Source: Arthrobacter celericrescens (lineage in GTDB: Bacteria > Actinomycetota > Actinomycetes > Actinomycetales > Micrococcaceae). From it: a DNA stretch of 64,000 nt. The stretch lies in contig NZ_QYLP01000032.1 of the NCBI RefSeq assembly GCF_003614925.1, forward strand, positions 2,954-66,953, written 5' to 3'. The translations under genes were made by a program, and so were the position numbers. Under the pieces are notes generated by a model, which was not told the DNA's origin, did no database searches, and saw only the letters and a list, made by a program, of their open reading frames with translations. This document shows positions 51,321 through 59,706 of the stretch, one piece after another; the stretch's first letter is position 1, and every line of letters starts with the position of its first letter.

Positions 51321-51379
51321 TTGAGTGCTCACTTGTGGTGCTTATTTCCGCGAAATGCCCGCCATAAGTGAGCGCTCAA
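51321..51379. promoter_or_regulatory. paired dyads in the araC / dehydrogenase divergent promoter
   Basis: TTGAGTGCTCACTT (51321-51334) and AAGTGAGCGCTCAA (51366-51379) are inverted copies, matching at 13 of 14 positions. The second contains the perfect palindrome TGAGCGCTCA, the first its one-base variant. The latter is 24 bp before the dehydrogenase ATG. The form with GCGC in the centre suits a LacI/GalR-type site as much as AraC, so the binding protein is uncertain. Confidence 0.7.
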
Positions 51380-51402
51380 CCCACGCCCTGAAAGGAAATC
51401 CC

Positions 51403-52422
51403 ATGGAAAACCCCTCAGCCGTGCTGCACGCCGCCGGTGAGCTGCGCATCGAGGAACGGCCCGTACCCGTTGCCGGCCCCGGCCAGGTGCTGGTGCGCGT
51501 CGAGGCCACCGGCATCTGCGGCTCCGACGTCCACTACTACGAGCACGGCCGGATCGGCGACTTCGTGGTGGACACCCCGATGGTGGTGGGCCACGAATCG
51601 GCAGGCACCGTGGTGGCGGTCGGTGACGGCGTGGATCCCGCCCGGATCGGCCAGCCCGTGGCGCTGGAACCGGGAGTTCCCTGCCGCCGCTGCCACGAAT
51701 GCCGGCACGGCCGCTACAACCTCTGCCCCGACGTGCAGTTCTTCGCCACCCCTCCGGTGGACGGTTCGATCGCCGCCTTCGTGGCCATCGACGCCGACTT
51801 CGCCCACCCCGTGCCCGACGGCCTGGAACTGGAGCAGGCCGCCATGGCCGAGCCCGTGTCCGTGGGCGTGTGGGCAGCGCGGAAGGCCGGCATCAGCGCG
51901 GGGGATCGGGTGCTGGTGACCGGGGCCGGCCCTGTGGGTCTCTTCGCGGCGCAGGTGGCGCGGGCATTCGGTGCCGCCCCGGTGGCCCTGACCGACATGA
52001 ATGCCTTCCGCCTGACCGCCGCGCGGGATCTGGGCTTCGCCGCGCGCCGTGCCGATGAGCCGCTGGGCGGCGAGTTCGATGTGCTGATCGAGTGCTCCGG
52101 CGCCCAGGGCGCACTGACCGCCGGCATGCGGGCGCTGGCTCCCGCCGCGCGGGTGGTGCTGGTGGGCATGGGCGCGGACACCGTGCAGATCAACGTGCCC
52201 CTCATGCAAGGCAGGGAACTGAGCATCAGCGGGATTTTCCGCTACGCCAACACTTACCCCACGGCGCTGGCGCTGCTCGCCTCCGGCCAGGTGCGCACGG
52301 AGCCGGTGATCACGCACCGCTTCGCGCTTGAGGACACGGAACAAGCCCTGACGTTGGCCCGCCGCGATCCCGAATCGCTCAAGGCCGTGGTGGGCCCGGC
52401 TGCTGCTTCCGTTTCCGCCTGA
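51403..52422 (+). CDS. zinc-dependent polyol (sorbitol/xylitol-type) dehydrogenase
   Basis: A 339-residue medium-chain dehydrogenase. Catalytic zinc ligands lie in GICGSDVHYYEHGRIGDF (Cys) and VVGHESAGTVV (His, Glu). The structural zinc lobe is CRRCHECRHGRYNLC. The NAD-binding loop is VTGAGPVGLFAAQVARAFGA. The YYEHGRIGDFVV segment is characteristic of sorbitol/L-iditol/xylitol dehydrogenases, which oxidise sugar alcohols to ketoses. ATG 51403 has AAAGGA upstream. It is controlled from a promoter shared with the divergent AraC gene. Confidence 0.93.
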   Translation: MENPSAVLHAAGELRIEERPVPVAGPGQVLVRVEATGICGSDVHYYEHGRIGDFVVDTPMVVGHESAGTVVAVGDGVDPARIGQPVALEPGVPCRRCHECRHGRYNLCPDVQFFATPPVDGSIAAFVAIDADFAHPVPDGLELEQAAMAEPVSVGVWAARKAGISAGDRVLVTGAGPVGLFAAQVARAFGAAPVALTDMNAFRLTAARDLGFAARRADEPLGGEFDVLIECSGAQGALTAGMRALAPAARVVLVGMGADTVQINVPLMQGRELSISGIFRYANTYPTALALLASGQVRTEPVITHRFALEDTEQALTLARRDPESLKAVVGPAAASVSA

Positions 52423-52591
52423 GCGTGGTCGGCGGCCCTCGCCAGGGAGCACAGTTCCCGGCCACGCAGCCCTGATTTCATCAGGCCTGCACCCGCTTTC
52501 GGCGCGGCTGGCCAAGCTGAAAGGGTTGCCGTTTGGAGCCGGCCCGCCGGCGACCGTAAGGTCCTCGAAGATCTTCTGCAAAGTAGCCACC

Positions 52592-52639
52592 GGTACCCCT
52601 CACCACGCATTAAACGTGAGGAGGCCGAGCGGCGGTACC
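52592..52639. terminator. hairpin between convergent dehydrogenase and ABC-F genes
   Basis: GGTACC at 52592-52597 and 52634-52639 enclose CCTCAC (52598-52603) and GTGAGG (52616-52621). The inner stem has a 12-base loop. It lies between two convergent stop codons (52422 and 52642) and may terminate both transcripts, though no T-tract is present. The rest of the 219-bp gap shows nothing recognisable. Confidence 0.45.
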
Positions 52640-52641
52640 CC

Positions 52642-54324
52642 CTACCGCGCGCGCTCCACCCGGCTTTCGTCCCACACCGGCTCGGCGGATTCGTAGACCT
52701 TGCCGTCCGAGCCGAACACGAGGAAGCGGTCGAAGGACTTGGCAAACCAGCGGTCGTGGGTCACGGCCAGCACGGTTCCCTCGAAGGCGTCGATCGCGCG
52801 TTCCAGTGCCTCGCCCGAGTGCAGGTCCAGGTTGTCCGTGGGCTCGTCCAGGAGCAGCAGCGTGGCGCCCGAAAGCTGCAGCAGCAGGATCTGGAAGCGG
52901 GCCTGCTGGCCGCCGGACAGCGAGTCGTACTTCTGCTCCGCGGAACCCACTAGTCCGTAGGAGTCCAGGGCGCCGGATGCTGCTTCGCGGCCCAGGCCGG
53001 AGCGGTGCTCGTCGCCGCGGTGCAGGATGTCCAGCAGGGTGCGGCCCATCAGGTCCGGGCGCGAGTGCGTCTGTGCGAAGAAGCCCGGCCGGATGCGGGC
53101 GCCGAGCTTCACGGTCCCTTCGTGCGGCACTTCGGCGATTTCGACGTCGGATACCGGCAGGTGCTCTCGCTCCGGGTCGGTGCCGCCGGCGGCGAGCAGC
53201 CGTAGGAAGTGGCTCTTGCCGGAACCGTTGGAGCCCAGCACGCCCACGCGGTCGCCGAACCAGATTTCGGTGGAGAAAGGCTTCATCAGCCCGGTGAGCT
53301 CGAGCTTCTCGGCCACCACCGCGCGCTTGCCGGTGCGGCCGCCGCGCAGGCGCATCTGCACGTTCTGCTCCAGCGGCAGGGCCTCGGGCGGGCCGGCCTC
53401 CAGGAACTTGGCCAGGCGGGTCTGGGCGGCCTGGTACTTGTTGGCCATGTCGGACCGGAAAGCGGCCTTGGTCTTGTACATATTGACCAGTTCCTTGAGC
53501 TTCACGTGCTCCTCGTCCCAGCGCTTGCGCAGCTCCTCGAAGCGTGCGTTGCGGTCCGCCCGGGCCTCCACATAGCTGCCGAATCCGCCGCCGTGGATCC
53601 ACGCACCCGCGCCGTTGATGCCCGGCTCCAAAGTCACGATCCTGCCGGCGGCGTTGTTGAGGAGTTCACGGTCGTGGCTGATGAAGAACACGGTCTTCTT
53701 GGACTCGTTGAGCTTGCCTTCCAGCCAGCGCTTGCCGGGGACGTCCAGGTAGTTGTCCGGTTCGTCGAGGAGAAGCAGATCGTCCGGGCCGGCGAAGAGC
53801 GCCTCGAGGACCAGCCGCTTCTGCTCGCCGCCGGACAGGCTCGACGCGCGGCGGTGCTGCGCCTTGTCGAAGGAGACGCCCAGGGCCGCCATGCAGACCT
53901 CGTCCCACACGGTTTCGACGTCGTAGCCGCCGGCGTCGCCCCAGTCCACGATCGCCTGGGCATACCGCATCTGGGTGGGCTCGTCGTCGTGCTCCATCAT
54001 GGCGAGCTCGGCGTCCTCCACGGCCTTCGCCGCGGCGGCGAGTGCGGGCGGCGCGGCCGAGACCAGGAGGTCCCGCACGGTGGATTCGTCGCGGACCTGG
54101 CCCACGAACTGGCGCATGATGCCCATGCTGCCGGAGCGGCCCACCACGCCTTCGTCCGGAGTGATGTCGCCGGAGATGATCTTGAACAGGGTGGTCTTGC
54201 CGGTTCCGTTCGGCCCGATCAGCGCCGTCTTGCTGCCGTCCGGGACCTTGAAGGTCACGCCGTTGAGCAGCTGGGTGCCGTCGGAGAGGAAGTAGTCGAT
54301 GCCGGAAACGTCAATATGGGCCAC
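52642..54324 (-). CDS. ABC-F family ribosome-associated ATPase
   Basis: A 560-residue soluble protein with two ABC domains and no membrane segment, as in ABC-F translation factors that act in the ribosomal E site. Domain 1: Walker A GPNGTGKTTLFKI, signature SSLSGGEQKRLVLEAL, Walker B LLLLDEPDNYLD. The ~80-residue charged linker (FEELRKRWDEEHVKLKELVNMY region, core RWDEEHVKLKELVNMY) is the P-site-tRNA-interacting arm. Domain 2: GSNGSGKSHFLRL, SLSGGQQARFQILLL, LLLLDEPTDNLD. Motif SHFLRL in place of ST is a variant. Start ATG 54324. Some members give antibiotic resistance; nothing here shows that. Confidence 0.92.
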   Translation of the reverse strand: MAHIDVSGIDYFLSDGTQLLNGVTFKVPDGSKTALIGPNGTGKTTLFKIISGDITPDEGVVGRSGSMGIMRQFVGQVRDESTVRDLLVSAAPPALAAAAKAVEDAELAMMEHDDEPTQMRYAQAIVDWGDAGGYDVETVWDEVCMAALGVSFDKAQHRRASSLSGGEQKRLVLEALFAGPDDLLLLDEPDNYLDVPGKRWLEGKLNESKKTVFFISHDRELLNNAAGRIVTLEPGINGAGAWIHGGGFGSYVEARADRNARFEELRKRWDEEHVKLKELVNMYKTKAAFRSDMANKYQAAQTRLAKFLEAGPPEALPLEQNVQMRLRGGRTGKRAVVAEKLELTGLMKPFSTEIWFGDRVGVLGSNGSGKSHFLRLLAAGGTDPEREHLPVSDVEIAEVPHEGTVKLGARIRPGFFAQTHSRPDLMGRTLLDILHRGDEHRSGLGREAASGALDSYGLVGSAEQKYDSLSGGQQARFQILLLQLSGATLLLLDEPTDNLDLHSGEALERAIDAFEGTVLAVTHDRWFAKSFDRFLVFGSDGKVYESAEPVWDESRVERAR

Positions 54325-54357
54325 TGCCCAATCTTCCCATGGCCGGTTCGGCCGCGA

Positions 54358-54891
54358 TTACCCCGGGCTGTTCTCGGAGCGCACGCGGCCCCATGGCTTG
54401 TAGATGGCCAGCACCAGCGCGAAACCCAGCGACAGGAAGGACACGATCGGCGGAAACAGGAGCTGGACCGGCGCAGCGCCCAGCGCGCGGCGGACGGCTG
54501 CGCCGCTGACACTGTCCGTTTCAGTCAGCTCGGCGGGCAGCGAGGCCACTGCCGGAAGCAATGCCACAAACACCAGGGCGGTCAGCACGATTCCCACCAG
54601 CAGCTTCACCACCACCCACCAGTACTGAAACAATCCCCATTTGGTCCAGAGGCCCTGGACCACGCCCGTGACCAGCATCAACAGGCTGAGGGAAATGACC
54701 GCGGGCGGAACAAATATTCCGAGTGCGGTATAGACGGCGACGGCGGTCCGGCCGTTGTCCGTCAGCAGGCCGGTAAACACGAGGAACAGCAGCCCGACGT
54801 CCAGGCCCATCCACCCGACGCCGCCGGTGATGTGCAGGACCAGGACCAGCTTCCGCCAGCCCCACGGCAGCAGCCGCCGTTCAGCCGCCAT
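54358..54891 (-). CDS. DUF2269-like four-helix membrane protein
   Basis: A 177-residue membrane protein with four or five helices: LVLVLHITGGVGWMGLDVGLLFLV (core HITGGVGWMGLDVG), AVISLSLLMLVTGVVQGLWTKWG, YWWVVVKLLVGIVLTALVFVALL and a final LFPPIVSFLSLGFALVLAIYKPWG. The first-helix pattern HxxGG..W.G and the WW..K segment resemble the DUF2269 family, function unknown. ATG 54891 overlaps the end of the FAD enzyme gene by 11 bp, so the two are coupled and may work together. Confidence 0.78.
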   Translation of the reverse strand: MAAERRLLPWGWRKLVLVLHITGGVGWMGLDVGLLFLVFTGLLTDNGRTAVAVYTALGIFVPPAVISLSLLMLVTGVVQGLWTKWGLFQYWWVVVKLLVGIVLTALVFVALLPAVASLPAELTETDSVSGAAVRRALGAAPVQLLFPPIVSFLSLGFALVLAIYKPWGRVRSENSPG

Positions 54892-56170
54892 GGTGCGGCT
54901 CCTGTACGGCGTCCGGCTTGCGCCGGGCGAAACCGGGTGCGTGTTCCGGCCGCGGGCCGAAGGCAATCATCCGTGCGGGCAGCTTGCGGAACGCCGGGAC
55001 GTTCCGTGCCACGAAGAGCAACGGCTTCGGCGGATTGGGCTGCTTCCCGGCCATGACCTGCGCGAAAACCACCTGGTGCAGCAGCCGCTGGAACGTCTGC
55101 ACGATCACCGTGGGCAGCCAGCGGCGCTTCTGCACGGCGGCGAGGTGGCCGCCGTCGAGCGTTCTGCTGAGCAGCGGCGAGGCGATCACCCGGGCAGCGG
55201 CCACGGCGTCCTGGATGGCCAGGTTGATGCCGACGCCGCCGGCCGGGGACATGGCGTGCGCGGCGTCGCCGAGCAGCAGCAGGCCCGGCCGGTGCCACGT
55301 GGGCAGGCGGTTGAGCTTCACATCCAGCAGGTGGAGGTCGTCCATGGAGCGGATGTGGTCCACGCGGTCGGCGAGGTCCGGGCGGAGCCGCGCCACCCGG
55401 GCTCGGAAGGCCTCCACTCCTTCGGCGCGCAGCATCGGGTCCAGGCCCTTGGCCGCGAGGTAGGCGATCTGGTGGTAGTCCCGGCGTGTCAGGCTCAGGA
55501 GCACCTCGGAACCGGCGAAGCGCGGCGCGATCGAGGCCACTGGCTCGGTTTCGTCGGCGTTGCGCGGCAGCCGGAACCACCAGGTATCGAACGGGACGGA
55601 GTATTCGCGCGGCACCAGGCCGGCCCGCGCGCGCAGCACCGAGCCGCGGCCGTCGCAGGCCACCGTCAGGTCCGCCCGGATCTCGCCCGAAACCCCTTCA
55701 CCGCTTTCCGGATCCCGGCTCCGGTACGCCACCCCGATGACCTTGCCGGCCCCGTCCCGCAGCAAGTCCGTGGCCTCCGTGTTCATGCGCAGTGTGAATG
55801 CCTGTTCGTGCCCGGCGGCCTCCACGAGGAAGCTCAGCAGGTCCCATTGCGGCACCATGGCAACGTAGTTGTACGGCGCCTTGAGGAGCCCGAAGTCGGC
55901 CAGCATCACCGAGTCCCCGGACGGGGTGGGCAGCCGGAAGTTGCCAAGCCTGCTCTGCGGAAGCCGCCGGAATCCCTCGCCGAGGCCCAGCTCGTCCAGG
56001 AGCCGGATCGTGGAGGCGTGGACGGTGTCGCCGCGGAAATCGCGGAGGAAGTCGGCGTGCTTCTCCAGCACGGTGACCTCGACGCCGGCCCGCGCCAGCA
56101 GGAGCCCAACCATCACTCCCGCCGGACCGCCGCCGGCGATGACGCAGCTTGTGTATTCGGCCTTGTGCAC
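54881..56170 (-). CDS. FAD-dependent oxidoreductase (aromatic-hydroxylase-like)
   Basis: A 429-residue flavoprotein of the PHBH/UbiH monooxygenase class. The FAD-binding loop is IAGGGPAGVMVGLLLARAGVEVTVLEKH (core GGGPAGVMVGLLLARAG). The middle DG motif is ADLTVACDGRGSVLR and the second FAD motif is LLLGDAAHAMSPAGGVGINLAIQDA (core GDAAHAMSPAGGVGIN). These enzymes use NAD(P)H and O2 to hydroxylate aromatic or quinone-like substrates. The C-terminal ~80 residues are extra to minimal members. Start ATG 56170; followed by the DUF2269-like gene. Confidence 0.9.
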   Translation of the reverse strand: MHKAEYTSCVIAGGGPAGVMVGLLLARAGVEVTVLEKHADFLRDFRGDTVHASTIRLLDELGLGEGFRRLPQSRLGNFRLPTPSGDSVMLADFGLLKAPYNYVAMVPQWDLLSFLVEAAGHEQAFTLRMNTEATDLLRDGAGKVIGVAYRSRDPESGEGVSGEIRADLTVACDGRGSVLRARAGLVPREYSVPFDTWWFRLPRNADETEPVASIAPRFAGSEVLLSLTRRDYHQIAYLAAKGLDPMLRAEGVEAFRARVARLRPDLADRVDHIRSMDDLHLLDVKLNRLPTWHRPGLLLLGDAAHAMSPAGGVGINLAIQDAVAAARVIASPLLSRTLDGGHLAAVQKRRWLPTVIVQTFQRLLHQVVFAQVMAGKQPNPPKPLLFVARNVPAFRKLPARMIAFGPRPEHAPGFARRKPDAVQEPHHGG

Positions 56171-56268
56171 GGCACCCCCAGGATTGCCAAGAATTCAGCA
56201 GGCGATGAATTCAAGTGTGCACGGCGGTGAGTGGTTGTCCAGAGTTGCCGTTGTTGCTCCCCGGAACC

Positions 56269-57420
56269 TCAGCCCTCGTGCCTGCCGATGACCGCTTGGT
56301 CGCGGCCGAGGCTTTTCGCCTTGTACAAGGCGGCGTCCGCGGCGGCAATAAGCTCCTCCAGGTCCGCAGTTCCCTCCCCGACCGGGATGATTCCATAGCT
56401 TGCCGTAGGCATGGGGAAGCGGGCAGCCGCACTGGCGGTTTCAAAGCGATTGCTGATATCCGCGGCAATCAGCCGCGCCCGTTCCGCACTGATACCCGGC
56501 ACGAGGAGGACAAATTCCTCTCCCCCTATCCGGCCCACCAGATCACCGGACCGGACCGCTGCGCGGCACGCCCCGGCGAAGGCCTTCAGCGCGACATCTC
56601 CTGCAGCATGTCCGTAGCTGTCATTGACGGCCTTGAAATGATCGAGGTCTGCCAGGACAAGGGAGCCGTTCGTGCCATCAAGTCGTATCCTGCGCAGCTC
56701 TTCGCCTGCCTCCTGGAGGAAACCTGCACGGTTCAGGAGGCCTGTGAGTCCGTCCTGGGCTGCGGCCGTTTTGAGTACCCTGGCCCTGTTTTCGCTGCTG
56801 AGGGCAAACATGCTGAATGAAGCCACAGCCAGGAACGCCATGCCGACGAGGGTGGTCACGGCTGAGCCGAAAAACGTGTTGTACCGCTGACTGCCTGCAC
56901 CATCGAGGATGAACGACATGAGGCGGCAAAAGTAGAAAGTGGCGACCGAGGCGGCGGCGACGCACATGGCCAATCGGATCCTGGAGGCTTCCGGGCCGCC
57001 GAGCCACAACTCCCGTGCGGCCAGTCCGATCATGAGGCACATGAAGACCAGGAACACCGCATCCCCGGCCCACGGGTTGCTGCCCGGCTGGTCCACGGCG
57101 GCCGCGACAGCCGTGCAGGCGGGCACGGTGACAAGCACCCAGACAGGAGGATGGAGTGCTCTTAGGGATCGGGCGCTGGCCCAGACGGCACACGCTCCGA
57201 GGACGAGCAAGGAATTTCCCACCGGGTTCGCAAACCAGCGGAATGCCGTCTCCTCAAGCAGGAACGTGGCCGATCCAATCAGGAACAAGGCGAGGGAGAT
57301 GGACCACCAGCCGCTATAGGGGGACCGGGTACTTAGATAATCCGCGAAATAGAACAGAATGCCGACAGTGAACGCGACCACGGCAAACGCCACCCTCAGG
57401 CTGTACGTGTCAAGCGTCAT
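56269..57420 (-). CDS. membrane-bound diguanylate cyclase (GGDEF domain)
   Basis: A 383-residue protein with seven or eight helices (residues 1-220) of a MASE-like sensor, then a GGDEF domain that makes c-di-GMP from GTP. DGLTGLLNRAGFL begins the domain, LADLDHFKAVNDSYGH is the metal and nucleotide site, and the active loop is RIGGEEFVLLV, a normal GGEEF variant. A canonical RxxD inhibitory site is not obvious just before it. ATG 57420 fits homologue starts; a TTG at 57510 is in frame. No EAL or HD-GYP partner is in the window. The 215-bp gap 57421-57635 shows no gene. Confidence 0.92.
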   Translation of the reverse strand: MTLDTYSLRVAFAVVAFTVGILFYFADYLSTRSPYSGWWSISLALFLIGSATFLLEETAFRWFANPVGNSLLVLGACAVWASARSLRALHPPVWVLVTVPACTAVAAAVDQPGSNPWAGDAVFLVFMCLMIGLAARELWLGGPEASRIRLAMCVAAASVATFYFCRLMSFILDGAGSQRYNTFFGSAVTTLVGMAFLAVASFSMFALSSENRARVLKTAAAQDGLTGLLNRAGFLQEAGEELRRIRLDGTNGSLVLADLDHFKAVNDSYGHAAGDVALKAFAGACRAAVRSGDLVGRIGGEEFVLLVPGISAERARLIAADISNRFETASAAARFPMPTASYGIIPVGEGTADLEELIAAADAALYKAKSLGRDQAVIGRHEG

Positions 57421-57635
57421 CGCGGCCTGCCCAAAGGCGGATATCCAGCGGGACCCCGGGCCGCTCGCGTTCCGCCCGGCCTGGTCTGACGGGTTCACGC
57501 GACGGGCCAACGGGCATGTGATCCCCTCAGCTAGATCTGATGCTCTCGACTGGATGAGAGCTTACCAATCGGCAGTGCGCGTGAGTAGGTCCGTCTAAGG
57601 CCATGGCATGCAGCTCAGGGTGAAGGGCTTGGCCA

Positions 57636-58319
57636 TCAGTCCATGACGGCATCCGATGCGATCCAGCGCTCACCGAGTTCTTCACTGCTTGGAGGGGGAG
57701 CTGAGAGGGCTTCGGCACCTTGCTTGGAGCGGAGACCGTCCATCAGGACATCCAGGTAACGGTGGCGGAGGGCTGCAGTGCGCGCCTCGTCACGAAAGCG
57801 GATGGCGGTGAGTTGTTCAAAGATCATGGGTATGTCGTTGGCGTCGGCATCTGCACGCAACGCTCCCGCCTCGAATGCCCGGTCGAAGATTTCCTGGGCG
57901 AGCGTGCCGGCACGGGCCGATAGTTCACCAAGCTCCGGAGTGGGCGTGAAGGTGCCCGCGAGCTTGACCGTAAGGGCGTGCACATCTGCGTCAACGATGC
58001 CCCGGACGAACTCCTTAAGCGCCGTGAAGGGGTCAGGTTGTGCATCCGAATGCTGCTCCGCCACTGCGATGAACGTCCTGAGTCCATCAGCACAGAGTTT
58101 CTGCAGGAGCTGCTCTTTCCCCGGATAGCGCCTGTACAGGGCGGAAATGCCCACGCCTGCCGCGGTTGCCACCGCAGCAACGGATGCGTGCGGGTTCTGC
58201 AGGAAGACGGTCCGCGCCGCAGAGAGGATCGCATGGTCGTTGCGCGCGGCCTGGGCCCGCCGGCCGCTGAGAGGGCCGGCGTAGCCGGCTGGATCCTTGG
58301 GTTCCCGGGGTGTGCTCAT
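57636..58319 (-). CDS. TetR family repressor of the epoxide hydrolase gene
   Basis: A 227-residue TetR protein. HTH: ASVAAVATAAGVGISALYRRYPGKEQLLQKL (core AAVATAAGVGISALYRRYPGK). The ligand-binding half is typical of small-molecule-sensing repressors (TetR_C of the SACE_7040/AcrR kind). It is divergent from the epoxide hydrolase gene. The 104-bp interval contains a clear sigma-70-type promoter for the hydrolase with two copies of a CGGAAT-N6-TTCCG dyad. These are the likely binding sites and would also cover the tetR promoter. Confidence 0.9.
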   Translation of the reverse strand: MSTPREPKDPAGYAGPLSGRRAQAARNDHAILSAARTVFLQNPHASVAAVATAAGVGISALYRRYPGKEQLLQKLCADGLRTFIAVAEQHSDAQPDPFTALKEFVRGIVDADVHALTVKLAGTFTPTPELGELSARAGTLAQEIFDRAFEAGALRADADANDIPMIFEQLTAIRFRDEARTAALRHRYLDVLMDGLRSKQGAEALSAPPPSSEELGERWIASDAVMD

Positions 58320-58334
58320 CTTTCAAGAATAACA

Positions 58335-58363
58335 TTGAACGGAATGCTTCGTTCCGCTATTAT
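58335..58363 (+). promoter_or_regulatory. sigma-70-type promoter of the epoxide hydrolase gene
   Basis: TTGAAC (58335-58340) and TATTAT (58358-58363) are separated by exactly 17 bases, with the gene start 60 bp downstream. Operator 1 fills the spacer and operator 2 covers the start point. Confidence 0.75.
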
Positions 58364-58392
58364 TGAAGCAGAACGGAATAAACCGTTCCGTT
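58338..58392. promoter_or_regulatory. two TetR operators
   Basis: AACGGAATGCTTCGTTCCG (58338-58356) and a second site (58372-58392) of form AACGGAAT-AAAC-CGTTCCGTT share AACGGAAT-N4-CGTTCCG, a dyad with ACGGAA / TTCCGT arms. Their starts are 34 bp apart. They lie in the -35/-10 spacer and over the start point of the hydrolase promoter, the classical repressor arrangement. Confidence 0.82.
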
Positions 58393-58423
58393 TGCCGCCA
58401 AAGTACTCATCGGGAGATTAGTC

Positions 58424-59587
58424 ATGGAAACGACAGCAGCGGAAGTCAGCAGCAGCAGCATCCAGCAGTTTCGGGTAAGCGTTCCCCCAGCAGAGCTCGA
58501 CGATCTTCATGAAAGGCTGGACCGAACCCTATGGGCGGACCAGCTTCCGGATTCAGGCTCGGAATACGGTGTTCCCGTGGACAGGGTCCAGCGGCTCCTG
58601 GCCCACTGGCGCCATGGCTTTGACTGGCGCGCCTTCGAGGCCAGGATAAACCGTTACCCGCAGTTCATTACCGAGATCGATGGGCAGAAGATCCACTTCC
58701 TGCACGTCCGCAGCGGCAAGGCGGACGCCACGGGGCTCGTTCTCACCCACGGCTGGCCGGGTTCCATTGTGGAATACCTCGACGTCATTGACCCCCTGGT
58801 GGCCGCCGGCTACGACGTGGTGGTTCCTTCAACCCCCGGTTTTGGCTTTTCGGGCCCCACAACCGAGCGCGGCTGGGACCAATACCGGGTGGCTAAGGCC
58901 TGGGTGGAACTGATGTCGCGGCTTGGGTACGAACGCTACGGGGCTGTCGGCAATGACGGCGGATCCATCATCTCCCCGGAGGTCGGGCGCCTGGACCCCA
59001 CCCACGTCATCGGTGTCCACGTCACACAGCTGTTTTCCTTCCCCACCGGGGATCCAGCGGAATTGGCAGGGCTGACACCCGAGGAAGAAGCCGCGCTCGA
59101 GCACTTGAACTGGTTCTGGCAGAACATGGGTGCCTTCAACCAGCTGCAGTCGCAGTCTCCCCAGACTTTGGCCCATGCCCTGGCCGATTCACCTGCAGGC
59201 CTTCTTGGCTGGAACAGCCAGCTCTTCGGCGACGATCTTGACGACGACTTCATCGTGGCCAACGTCGCCGTCTACTGGTTCACCCGGACCATGGCCTCGT
59301 CCGTACGGATCTACTACGAGATGGCCAAGTCCCAGGAACGCCCGGCAGGACCAACCGTGGTGCCCATTGCCCTCGCGGCGGGCGGCAGGGACTTCCAGTC
59401 CATCCGGCGCTTCGCCCAGCGCGACCACAGCAACATCGCAGCTTGGACGGTTTATCCGGAGCACGGCCATTACGCTGCCCACGAATCGCCGGAGGCCATC
59501 GCCGCCGACATCGCCCGTTTCTATGGCAGGCTCACTGCACCCTCGCAGGACGCGGAGTTTGCTCCCGACGCTCCGGTCGGTAGCTGA
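58424..59587 (+). CDS. epoxide hydrolase (EHN domain, alpha/beta hydrolase)
   Basis: A 387-residue enzyme of the microsomal-type epoxide hydrolase family. The EHN N-terminal domain (FRVSVPPAELDDLHERLDRTLW, core AELDDLHERLDRTLW) precedes the alpha/beta hydrolase fold: HGWPGSIVEYLDVI carries the oxyanion HGxP motif and GNDGGSIISPEVGR has the nucleophilic Asp. The two lid tyrosines are in the YWFTRTMASSVRIYYE region, and the catalytic His in YPEHGHYAAHESPE. It should convert epoxides to vicinal diols. ATG 58424 has GGGAG upstream. It is probably induced when its substrate releases the divergent TetR. Confidence 0.92.
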   Translation: METTAAEVSSSSIQQFRVSVPPAELDDLHERLDRTLWADQLPDSGSEYGVPVDRVQRLLAHWRHGFDWRAFEARINRYPQFITEIDGQKIHFLHVRSGKADATGLVLTHGWPGSIVEYLDVIDPLVAAGYDVVVPSTPGFGFSGPTTERGWDQYRVAKAWVELMSRLGYERYGAVGNDGGSIISPEVGRLDPTHVIGVHVTQLFSFPTGDPAELAGLTPEEEAALEHLNWFWQNMGAFNQLQSQSPQTLAHALADSPAGLLGWNSQLFGDDLDDDFIVANVAVYWFTRTMASSVRIYYEMAKSQERPAGPTVVPIALAAGGRDFQSIRRFAQRDHSNIAAWTVYPEHGHYAAHESPEAIAADIARFYGRLTAPSQDAEFAPDAPVGS

Positions 59588-59652
59588 CCCACTTGGGCAG
59601 GTCCCCGGACAGGCTGCTGTCGAGGGGACCTGCGCTCTTGGACCAGAACCCG

Positions 59653-59688
59653 AAGTGCATATGTACACTATGATGCACATATGCACTT
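59653..59688. promoter_or_regulatory. ArsR-type operator upstream of the MFS-arsR operon
   Basis: AAGTGCATATGT (59653-59664) and ACATATGCACTT (59677-59688) are perfect 12-bp inverted arms around a 12-base spacer. It lies 18 bp before the MFS start. The alternating ATATGCAC-type arms suit a winged-helix ArsR dimer, and the operon encodes one. Confidence 0.78.
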
Positions 59689-59706
59689 AATCCCGAGGGG
59701 GACGTG

